Below are positions 1 through 5,363 of a DNA stretch of 21,331 nucleotides, one piece after another (within the stretch, counting starts at the first letter, position 1; every line of letters starts with the position of its first letter). Origin of the DNA: a virus; IMG/VR virus record IMGVR_UViG_3300017771_000141, positions 1 to 21,331 of that record, one strand, 5' to 3'. Below the pieces are notes generated by a model. That model saw only the letters and a program-made list of their open reading frames with translations. It made no database searches and was not told where the DNA came from. The position numbers and the translations under genes were made by a program.

Positions 1-423
1 GGTGGTTTTGAGGCTTTCAAAAAATTTCAAGATATGTCTGCTAAGATTGAGGCATATACTGCCCCGGACCTCAGTGGATTTGACAAGAAGATTGCTCTCG
101 TAGAGACACAAACAGATGCACAAGTGGAGCTCGTATCTCAGCAACTAGACGCTTTGAAAAGCGAATTAGAAATTATATTAGGCGAAATAGACCTAATAAG
201 TCAGGTTAGTCGTGAACTTAAAGATGACCTTAAAACGGATTTACGCAACGTTGAGCAAGACGTGAGACACATAACCGAAATTGTAAATGACGTGGAAGAT
301 AGACAAAAAGAAGACTCAAGAGAGCTTATAGAAGAGATGAAGTTATTAGAAGAAAACCTTGACTTAAAGATTAATAAGGCTTTAAATAACCCTTTAAGTG
401 GGATGTCCGCAAAAACAAAGTAA
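1..423 (+). CDS. Coiled-coil protein, 5'-truncated by window edge
   Basis: The reading frame is open from base 1. The first ATG inside the window is at 34, but the eleven codons before it (starting GGFEAFKKFQ) read in frame without a stop, so the gene probably begins upstream. The visible C-terminal part is almost entirely charged and heptad-like, with long runs of Glu, Lys, Asp, Leu and Ile from about residue 25 of the 34-start numbering to about residue 118. That predicts an extended coiled coil with no signal peptide or membrane segment. The next gene starts 11 bases after the stop behind a strong Shine-Dalgarno. I do not recognise a family. Its position beside small basic proteins and upstream of head-tail genes suggests a virion or morphogenesis role, which is inference only. 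Confidence 0.75.
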   Translation, partial: GGFEAFKKFQDMSAKIEAYTAPDLSGFDKKIALVETQTDAQVELVSQQLDALKSELEIILGEIDLISQVSRELKDDLKTDLRNVEQDVRHITEIVNDVEDRQKEDSRELIEEMKLLEENLDLKINKALNNPLSGMSAKTK

Positions 424-427
424 GGAG
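422..427 (+). promoter_or_regulatory. Shine-Dalgarno AAGGAG for the Cys-rich microprotein
   Basis: AAGGAG overlaps the TAA stop of the coiled-coil gene and lies 6 bases before the ATG at 434. It is the best ribosome site in this stretch and the main reason for accepting the 17-codon ORF at 434 as translated. Confidence 0.6.
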
Positions 428-433
428 TACGCT

Positions 434-487
434 ATGTGTGATTGTAAAACAGATGAGGATTGTATATGTCGTTTAAAATCGAAATAA
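434..487 (+). CDS. Cys-rich microprotein 1 (17 aa), possible leader peptide
   Basis: This short ORF encodes MCDCKTDEDCICRLKSK. Four cysteines at residues 2, 4, 10 and 12 make a CxC-x5-CxC pattern, the same spacing as a second tiny ORF at 860. An AAGGAG site sits 6 bases upstream. Its Asp-Glu-Asp codons contain GAGGA at 455-459, which is placed to serve as the ribosome site of the overlapping gene at 466. Translation of the microprotein and of the downstream membrane protein are therefore likely linked. The cysteines could bind a metal such as zinc, or the ORF could be only a coupling leader. I know no named family. Confidence 0.5.
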   Translation: MCDCKTDEDCICRLKSK

Positions 488-693
488 AAACAATACTGCC
501 ATATGTCGTGCTTATTGCAACGATAGGCATGACTTGGGGCATGTGGTCAGAACGTCTTAATGCAGTTGAAAAAAAGGCAGATAGTGTTTCAAAAATGCAA
601 CAAGATATCGCCATTATTAAGACAAAAATATTGTCTATGGATGACAGAGTAGCTTGGATAGAGGAGTTTTTAATTAAAACCTCTGATTATTAA
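466..693 (+). CDS. Small membrane protein with C-terminal coiled coil; holin-like candidate
   Basis: The 75-residue product has a short N-terminal basic/polar stretch, then one hydrophobic segment at about residues 9-28 (LPYVVLIATIGMTWGMW). A charged coiled-coil segment of about 40 residues follows. I chose ATG 466, preceded by GAGGA at 455-459, over the upstream in-frame TTG at 460. A small protein with one membrane span and a coiled coil fits several phage lysis or envelope proteins (holin, spanin subunit, XhlA-like). No endolysin is visible in the window to support a lysis cassette, so the holin idea is only a candidate. The gene overlaps microprotein 1 and its stop forms TAATG with a possible start at 693. 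Confidence 0.7.
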   Translation: MSFKIEIKTILPYVVLIATIGMTWGMWSERLNAVEKKADSVSKMQQDIAIIKTKILSMDDRVAWIEEFLIKTSDY

Positions 694-746
694 TGGTAAT
701 ATCTAGGGCACAAATGAAAAAAGAAATATCCACAGGGAGTAAAAAA

Positions 747-860
747 ATGAAAAAAAATTTAAAAAAAGTAGACAAAAAGAAAAACCCAGGGTTAGCTAAA
801 TTGCCAACCAAAGTAAGAAACAAAATGGGTTACATGAAAAAAGGTGGTAAAGTCAAATAA
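747..860 (+). CDS. Small Lys-rich protein (37 aa) ending in a KKGG tail
   Basis: ATG 747 has GGGAG at 735-739, seven bases upstream, and encodes a 37-residue protein with about sixteen lysines. A central NPGLAKLPTKVRNKMGYM segment is followed by a KKGGKVK end. An in-frame ATG at 693, joined as TAATG to the previous stop, would give 55 residues, but its extra N-terminus is poorly supported by a ribosome site. The basic composition and the GYMKKGG ending resemble small Lys/Gly-rich proteins I associate with marine phage genomes. A nucleic-acid-binding or virion role is possible but unproven. The stop forms TAATG with the next microprotein. Confidence 0.6.
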   Translation: MKKNLKKVDKKKNPGLAKLPTKVRNKMGYMKKGGKVK

Positions 861-925
861 TGTGTAAATGTAATGAAGATTATATTTGTGTGTGTGGACT
901 AGAAACGGAGGACGATAATGGGTAA
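860..925 (+). CDS. Cys-rich microprotein 2 (21 aa), paralogue of microprotein 1
   Basis: The ORF starts inside the previous stop (TAATG at 858-862) and begins MCKCNEDYICVC. Cysteines fall at residues 2, 4, 10 and 12, identical in spacing to the ORF at 434, and the acidic residues lie in the same interval. Its Thr-Glu-Asp codons contain GGAGG at 907-911, the Shine-Dalgarno for the next gene at 918, which overlaps its 3' end by 8 bases. The repeated arrangement (CxC-x5-CxC peptide with an internal ribosome site and an overlapping downstream gene) argues that both small ORFs are real. Metal binding or a leader role are the two simplest readings. Confidence 0.5.
   Translation: MCKCNEDYICVCGLETEDDNG
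907..911 (+). promoter_or_regulatory. Shine-Dalgarno GGAGG inside microprotein 2
   Basis: GGAGG ends 6 bases before ATG 918 and fixes that start. It lies within the coding sequence of microprotein 2, so the two genes are probably translationally coupled. Confidence 0.6.
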
Positions 926-1187
926 ATTATGTCCAAGAGGTAAAGCGGCGGCTAAACGTAAGTTTAAGGTATACCCTAGTGCGTATGCAAATATGTATGC
1001 TAGTGCAGTCTGTAGTGGTAAGGTAACTCCTGGTGGTAAAAAGGGAGCTAAGAAAAAAGCTACAGGTGGTATGATCAATAAAAGATCTCAGGAGAGAAAA
1101 GAAATTTCTAATTTCAATCAAGGTGGCATTGCTAAAGGATGTGGTGGTGTGATGGAGAATAGAAGAAAAGTCACTAGCAGAGCGTAA
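918..1187 (+). CDS. Small basic protein with PSAYAN motif (89 aa)
   Basis: The start is fixed by GGAGG six bases upstream. The N-terminal half carries CPRGKAAAKRKFKVYPSAYA at about residues 5-24 followed by NMYASAVCSGK, a pattern I recognise from small proteins of marine phages and large algal viruses with no assigned function. The C-terminal half is Lys/Gly-rich and ends in GGIAKGCGGVMENRRKVTSR, another segment I recall from marine phage proteins. The three cysteines (residue 5, about 32, and in the KGCGG tail) do not form an obvious zinc knuckle. The stop forms TAATG with the next gene. The strong positive charge suggests contact with DNA, RNA or an acidic virion surface, which is inference. 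Confidence 0.75.
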   Translation: MGKLCPRGKAAAKRKFKVYPSAYANMYASAVCSGKVTPGGKKGAKKKATGGMINKRSQERKEISNFNQGGIAKGCGGVMENRRKVTSRA

Positions 1188-1462
1188 TGGCTAAAAAAGG
1201 ACTTAGATCTTGGGTAAAAGAAAATTGGGTAGACATAGCCAATAAAAAGTCTGACGGATCTTATCCTAAGTGTGGTAGATCAGGTGGAGAAAAAAGAAAA
1301 AATTATCCTAAGTGTGTGCCAATAGCAAAAGCTAGAGCCATGTCAAAAGGGCAACGTGCAGGAGCAGTAAGAAGAAAACAAGCTAAATCAAACACAGGTC
1401 CCACACCCTCAAGAGCAAGAACATTTGTCAAGAAAAAAACAAGCAGAAAAAATAAAGCTTGA
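1187..1462 (+). CDS. Small basic protein, DUF5872-like (91 aa)
   Basis: The sequence begins with GLRSWVKENWVDIANKK, then YPKCGRSGGEKRKNYPKCVP and an Arg/Lys-rich tail. The tryptophan-rich start followed by two PKC elements matches a family of short viral and phage proteins that I believe is called DUF5872; the name is from memory. Cysteines near residues 29 and 43 sit in duplicated YPKC contexts and could pair or share a metal. The start codon overlaps the previous stop as TAATG, and the 3' end overlaps the next ORF by 38 bases. The function is unknown. It belongs to a run of four small, highly basic proteins here. Confidence 0.75.
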   Translation: MAKKGLRSWVKENWVDIANKKSDGSYPKCGRSGGEKRKNYPKCVPIAKARAMSKGQRAGAVRRKQAKSNTGPTPSRARTFVKKKTSRKNKA

Positions 1463-2009
1463 TGTAATTAATTGGTCCAAGACTGTCTTGGAGCCAATGA
1501 ATAAACATATAGGTTTCCCAGCGTGTCCATTTGCAGCTAAATGGAGAAAAGATGATAAGCTTAGAATAGAAGTTAGACTTGATAAATCAAAATATGAAAA
1601 ACATTTAACTAATATTTTAAAATCTTGGGACAAGAAAAAGCATGATATAATAATATTTTGTGATCCTTATTGGGAACAATATGATGGCCACAAGTTTCAA
1701 CAAAAAATAGATTTCTACAATAAAACTTATAATCGTAGAGATGTATATTTTATGGGGTTTCATCCTTCTTCTCCAGCAGATCCTGATGAACAAGAGTTTT
1801 TAGTAGATCCTACTGATGAACCTGTAAAACACAGTGATTTAGAGTATTCAATGATGTTAATACAAAAATTTAAACAACTGTATGATGCAAGTTGCAAACT
1901 ACATAAGATAGGCTATTATAAGAAATGGCCTAAGGAATACTACGATGAAGTAGTAGCTGAAAGGCAAAATACTTACGAAAAACTTTTTAAAAAAGGAGTA
2001 AAATCATGA
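1425..2009 (+). CDS. Conserved hypothetical protein with PACPFA motif (194 aa)
   Basis: A soluble protein with no signal peptide or membrane span. Near the N-terminus a segment reads INWSKTVLEPMN, then GFPACPFAAKWRKD (about residues 30-43), followed by an alternating strand/helix pattern that includes KKHDIIIFCDPYW and RDVYFMGFHPSSPADPDEQE. I recall the CPFA-containing element from uncharacterised proteins of marine phages and bacteria. No nuclease, kinase or transferase motif is evident. The first codon of the frame is TTG 1425, overlapping the previous gene by 38 bases with no good ribosome site. The next ATG, at 1497, would delete the conserved N-terminus, so I keep TTG with reservation. 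The stop overlaps the next ATG at 2006. Confidence 0.7.
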   Translation: MSRKKQAEKIKLDVINWSKTVLEPMNKHIGFPACPFAAKWRKDDKLRIEVRLDKSKYEKHLTNILKSWDKKKHDIIIFCDPYWEQYDGHKFQQKIDFYNKTYNRRDVYFMGFHPSSPADPDEQEFLVDPTDEPVKHSDLEYSMMLIQKFKQLYDASCKLHKIGYYKKWPKEYYDEVVAERQNTYEKLFKKGVKS

Positions 2010-2209
2010 TGGCAAAAAAGAAACAAGTAATGAAAAAAGGTGGCATGGCCAAGAAACGTGGTGGTGGCATGATGAAAAAGCGTGGTGGTGGCATGGCTAA
2101 GAAAAAGCAAGTCGCTAAAAAGCGTGGTGGTGGCATGATGAAAAAAATGAAATCAGGTGGCACTATCAACCAACACAAGAGAATGGCAATGGGTGAGAAA
2201 GTAAATTAA
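2006..2209 (+). CDS. Lys/Gly/Met-rich low-complexity repeat protein (67 aa)
   Basis: GGAG at 1995-1998 precedes the ATG by seven bases, and the start overlaps the previous stop. The product is built from three copies of a KRGGGM-MK/AK unit separated by KKKQV linkers. It ends in a non-repetitive MKSGGTINQHKRMAMGEKVN tail, whose QHKRMAMGE element I have seen in small marine phage proteins. Acidic residues are almost absent, so it is strongly cationic and probably disordered. It could coat nucleic acid or bind an acidic virion surface; no enzymatic role is plausible. It sits directly upstream of the head-tail connector gene, two bases away. Confidence 0.75.
   Translation: MMAKKKQVMKKGGMAKKRGGGMMKKRGGGMAKKKQVAKKRGGGMMKKMKSGGTINQHKRMAMGEKVN
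2057..2137 (+). repeat. Three direct copies of CGTGGTGGTGGCATG
   Basis: Exact copies lie at 2057-2071, 2081-2095 and 2123-2137. They encode the RGGGM core of the basic repeat protein. Being nearly identical at DNA level, they are candidate sites for slippage or recombination that changes copy number. Confidence 0.8.
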
Positions 2210-2211
2210 TA

Positions 2212-2895
2212 ATGGCTACCTCGAATACAACCACTTTTAATCTAGAAATAGATGAAATTATAGAAGATGCATATGAAAGATGTGGTGTTGAAACTAGATC
2301 AGGTTATGATTTAAAATCAGCTAGAAGAAGTTTGAACATTTTATTTTCTGAATGGGGAAATCGAGGTATTCATTTATGGAAAGTAACCAATCAAACTTCA
2401 AATTTAACAGCAGGAACTACTACTTACACTGCACCTAGCGATGCATCTGATGTTTTAGAAATGACATTTAGACAAATTTCTTCAGGAACTACTACCGATA
2501 CAACTATGACTAAAATATCTAGGTCAGAGTATCAGGCTCTACCAAATAAATTTTCTCAAGGTCAACCTAGTCAATATTACATAAAAAGAAATTTAGCTAA
2601 TGTTGAAATTAATTTGTATCAAACTCCGAACACAACAGATACTCAAATAAACTATAACTATATAGGTAGAATACAAGACGCTGGAGCTTATACTAATGAT
2701 CCTGATGCTCCTTTTAGATTTTTACCTTGTATGGTTTCAGGTTTAGCTTTCTATCTTTCTCAAAAGAAAAATCCTCAAGCCACTCAAAATTTAAAGTTAT
2801 ATTATGAGGATGAGTTACAAAGAGCTCTTACTGAAGACGGTCAAAGATCATCAGTTCACATTGTTCCTCAAAATTATTTTGTAAACGGATCATAA
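2212..2895 (+). CDS. Head-tail connector, P22 gp4-like
   Basis: The N-terminus carries the pattern DEIIEDAYERCGVETRSGYD, a helix with K-ARRSLN-LFSEW, and GIHLWK (about residues 12-62). This matches the first helices of P22 gp4-type tail accessory/adaptor proteins, which sit below the portal ring and prepare the head for tail attachment. The middle is beta-rich, and a helix with LPCMVSGLAFYLSQKKNP leads into a C-terminal LKLYYEDELQRALTEDG helix, also normal for the family. At 227 residues it is somewhat longer than P22 gp4. The gene starts two bases after the basic repeat protein and abuts the zinc-ribbon gene. The family call rests on recalled pattern, not a search. Confidence 0.75.
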   Translation: MATSNTTTFNLEIDEIIEDAYERCGVETRSGYDLKSARRSLNILFSEWGNRGIHLWKVTNQTSNLTAGTTTYTAPSDASDVLEMTFRQISSGTTTDTTMTKISRSEYQALPNKFSQGQPSQYYIKRNLANVEINLYQTPNTTDTQINYNYIGRIQDAGAYTNDPDAPFRFLPCMVSGLAFYLSQKKNPQATQNLKLYYEDELQRALTEDGQRSSVHIVPQNYFVNGS

Positions 2896-3228
2896 ATGGC
2901 AACCTTTGCTACAGGTAAATATGCTCTTGCCATATGCGATAGGTGTGGACAACAATATAAATTTCTTCAATTAAGACAAGAGTGGAACGGATTAAAAACT
3001 TGTCCTGAGTGTTTTGAAACAAAGCACCCACAATTAGATCCACCTTATCATAGTGCAGACGCTCAAGCATTGCCTTGGGCTAGACCTGCTAGACAAGAAC
3101 CTGTTATTGTTTTTGTTGGAGCACCAGGAGATTCAGCTTTTGAATCTGACGGTATGCAACCTGCTGATCAAAGCAGAGAGTTGCTTATTGGATCAAGTAT
3201 TGGTACAGTGACAGTGGTGATATCATGA
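2896..3228 (+). CDS. Zinc-ribbon virion-region protein (110 aa)
   Basis: Two CxxC knuckles (C14-xx-C17 in ICDRCGQQ and C36-xx-C39 in TCPECF) lie 18 residues apart, a four-cysteine zinc ribbon. The LRQEWNGL helix between them and the KHPQLDPP run after them match a small family I recall from marine podovirus-type genomes. The C-terminal half is rich in Pro, Ala and Val with no further motif. It sits exactly between the gp4-like connector and the SU10-type adaptor: its ATG follows the upstream TAA directly and its stop overlaps the next start as ATGA. A structural or assembly role at the portal-tail joint is therefore likely. The exact function is unknown. Confidence 0.7.
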   Translation: MATFATGKYALAICDRCGQQYKFLQLRQEWNGLKTCPECFETKHPQLDPPYHSADAQALPWARPARQEPVIVFVGAPGDSAFESDGMQPADQSRELLIGSSIGTVTVVIS

Positions 3229-3899
3229 ACTATTCTGAACTTTTAACAAATGTAAGAAACTATACCGAAGTTACTAGTGATGTTCTAAGTGATGCAGTTA
3301 TAAATGTTTTTATAACTAATATTGAAAATAAGGTAGCTAGACAAATAGATACTGACGATCAAAGAAGATATGCAACTACAACTTTTGAAGCTAATAATGC
3401 TTTTTTAGATGTATCAGGTCCTGAGGGTGGATTTAGATTTGCTAGAGGATTGCAGTTAGTTGAAACAGATGGAACTAGAACTTGGTTACAACAAAGAGAC
3501 GCTACTTTTATGGACGAGTATTCTCCTGAAAGATCTACTACTGATGTTAATTTTACAGGTAAACCAAAGTATTGGGGAAATTGGGATGGAACAACTTTAG
3601 TTGTAGCTCCTACCCCTAACGTGGCTTACACAGTGGAGATGTGGTACGATGAGACTCCTGAGCGATTGACTAGCACAAATACCACCACTTTTTTATCTAA
3701 CAATGCACCTGAAGTTTTGTTATACGGAACTTTATCGGAAGCTTATTCATACTTGAAAAATGTTCAAGATATGCAATTATACGAAGGTAAGTACCAAGTA
3801 GCTCTGCAAGATTTTGCACAGGAGCAAATGGGTCGTAAACGTAGGGATGAGTATCAAAATGGTGTGTTACGAATTCCAATTAAATCGCTAACACCATAA
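3225..3899 (+). CDS. Phage adaptor protein, SU10-type
   Basis: The start NYSELLTNVRNYTEVTSDVL, followed by a helical FITNIENKVARQID and a beta-rich core (PKYWGNWDGTTLVVAPTPNV, YTVEMWYDETPERL), is typical of phage adaptor proteins of the SU10 type. The C-terminal helices carry APEVLLYGTLSEAYSYLK and a basic GRKRRDEYQNG end. These proteins connect the portal to the tail in short-tailed phages. The start overlaps the zinc-ribbon stop as ATGA, so the connector, zinc ribbon and adaptor are one translational unit. No membrane or signal segment is visible, and the length fits the family. Confidence 0.7.
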   Translation: MNYSELLTNVRNYTEVTSDVLSDAVINVFITNIENKVARQIDTDDQRRYATTTFEANNAFLDVSGPEGGFRFARGLQLVETDGTRTWLQQRDATFMDEYSPERSTTDVNFTGKPKYWGNWDGTTLVVAPTPNVAYTVEMWYDETPERLTSTNTTTFLSNNAPEVLLYGTLSEAYSYLKNVQDMQLYEGKYQVALQDFAQEQMGRKRRDEYQNGVLRIPIKSLTP

Positions 3900-3914
3900 A
3901 GGGAGTAAATAAAA

Positions 3915-4358
3915 ATGGCAATAAATCAAGCAGTCTGTGCTTCGTTTAAAAAAGAGTTATTAGCGGGCGATCATGATATCGATAATGATACAATCAATCT
4001 CGCTCTGTACACAAACTCTGTAACTTTAAATGGAAACACAACAGCCTACTCAGCAACCAATGAAGTAGGTAATTCAGGAACATATGCAGCGGGTGGTGCA
4101 ACTCTAACGAGTCCAACTATCGGTTTAACAGCAAGTAGTGCAACAGCTTCAACAGCTTTTGTTGATTTTGCAAACGTAAGTTTCACATCAGCAACAATAT
4201 CTGCTCAAGCAGCTTTGATCTATAACAGATCTTCAGCTAACACAAATGCAGCTATAGCAGTTTTAGATTTTGGAAGTGTTAAAACATCAACAAACGGTAC
4301 ATTCACAATCGCATTCCCAACCAATGATGCTTCAAGTGCTATATTAAGATTATCTTAA
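3915..4358 (+). CDS. Small beta-rich phage virion protein (147 aa)
   Basis: GGGAG at 3901-3905 lies nine bases before the ATG. The N-terminus (AVCASFKKELLAGDHDIDND, then INLALYTNS) and the continuing Ala/Thr/Ser-rich beta pattern (TAYSATNEVGNSGTYAAGGA, SFTSATISAQAALIYNRSS, AVLDFG) are those of a common phage family often found beside tail or head genes. No enzymatic motif is present. I call it a structural, probably tail or decoration, protein; which of the two cannot be read from the sequence. It has its own ribosome site and is separated by 15-17 bases from both neighbours, so it is less tightly coupled than other genes here. Confidence 0.65.
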   Translation: MAINQAVCASFKKELLAGDHDIDNDTINLALYTNSVTLNGNTTAYSATNEVGNSGTYAAGGATLTSPTIGLTASSATASTAFVDFANVSFTSATISAQAALIYNRSSANTNAAIAVLDFGSVKTSTNGTFTIAFPTNDASSAILRLS

Positions 4359-4375
4359 TATAAGGGAGCATTACC

Positions 4376-5362
4376 ATGGCAGATGCTTGGGGTGAAAATA
4401 ATTGGGGCGAAGGCTTTTGGGGCCAACAAAGCTCTGTTACAGTATCTGTTAGTGGGTTATCTACAACAACAGCATTAGGCACTGAGTCTTTTGTTGGTGA
4501 TGTCACAATTACACTTGATTCACTTCAAGTAACTTCTGCTTTAGGCACAGCGACAGGTGAGCCTGAGCATAGAATTTTTCCAACAGGTGTTTCATTTGAA
4601 ACACAGTTATCAGGTAGTTTAGTAATTAATGAAGGTACAGGTGTTGTACTACCTAGCCTTTCTATGGCCTTTACTGCAGGTGACGAAACAGGTTCAGGTA
4701 CAGTAGACGCAGGTTGGGGTAGAAATACATGGGGTTCATTCGCATGGAATGAAAACATAGAATTTATTCATGACCTTACAGGGGTCTCAATGTCAACTTC
4801 TTTGGGTACAACCACACAAGAAGTTGGAACAGGAGTTATTGTAAGTCCAACAGCAGTTACAATGACAAGTGCGTTAGGCACTACATCTCAAACAGGAACA
4901 GTTGTAGAAACATTAGATAGCTTAACTGTAGGAGTCGCTTTATCAGGAGTTACTGTTTCAGGTGAGGGTAGTGTTGGTGTTATTGCACCTTCGGATCAAC
5001 TTGATTTTGCTATTGGCACACCTGTTATTGATATTTTCACACAAGTAGATCCTACAGCAGTTACAATGACAACTGCTCTAGGTTCAGTTACTCCACAAGC
5101 TGATGCACTAGTAACCCTTGGTAGTTTATCTTCTAGCTTTAGCCTTGGAACTGAAACTGTAGAGGTAGGAACAGGAGTTACAGTAAGTGTATCTACTGTT
5201 GCTTTAAGTTTTGCTCAAGGCACACCAACTCCAATAGCTGAGGCTGTCGTAAATGTTACAGGATTAGATTTAACAATAGTCACAGGCAATCCTTTTGCAA
5301 CACCTTGGGCAAATGTAGTAACAGGTGCAAGTAATACTTGGACAGAGGTAGACGCAGCCTAG
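4376..5362 (+). CDS. Repetitive fibre-like virion protein (328 aa)
   Basis: GGGAG at 4364-4368 precedes the ATG. The N-terminus has tryptophans at residues 5, 10 and 15 in WG contexts, and a second triplet lies at 114, 119 and 124. The rest consists of beta-strand repeats ending in ALGT-like turns at about residues 33-36, 55-58, 142-145, 166-169, 212-215, 234-237, 256-259 and 280-283, often 22-24 residues apart, with VSPTAVTMTSALGT as the clearest unit. Such Ser/Thr/Val-rich strand repeats suit a trimeric fibre or baseplate-like virion protein. I recognise no catalytic or receptor-binding motif. It is followed one base later by the carbamoyltransferase gene. Confidence 0.65.
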   Translation: MADAWGENNWGEGFWGQQSSVTVSVSGLSTTTALGTESFVGDVTITLDSLQVTSALGTATGEPEHRIFPTGVSFETQLSGSLVINEGTGVVLPSLSMAFTAGDETGSGTVDAGWGRNTWGSFAWNENIEFIHDLTGVSMSTSLGTTTQEVGTGVIVSPTAVTMTSALGTTSQTGTVVETLDSLTVGVALSGVTVSGEGSVGVIAPSDQLDFAIGTPVIDIFTQVDPTAVTMTTALGSVTPQADALVTLGSLSSSFSLGTETVEVGTGVTVSVSTVALSFAQGTPTPIAEAVVNVTGLDLTIVTGNPFATPWANVVTGASNTWTEVDAA

Positions 5363-5363
5363 T

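Noticed and set aside
466-693. Definite holin
   Set aside because: One membrane segment and a coiled coil are compatible, but no endolysin or spanin partner is present; kept only as a candidate.
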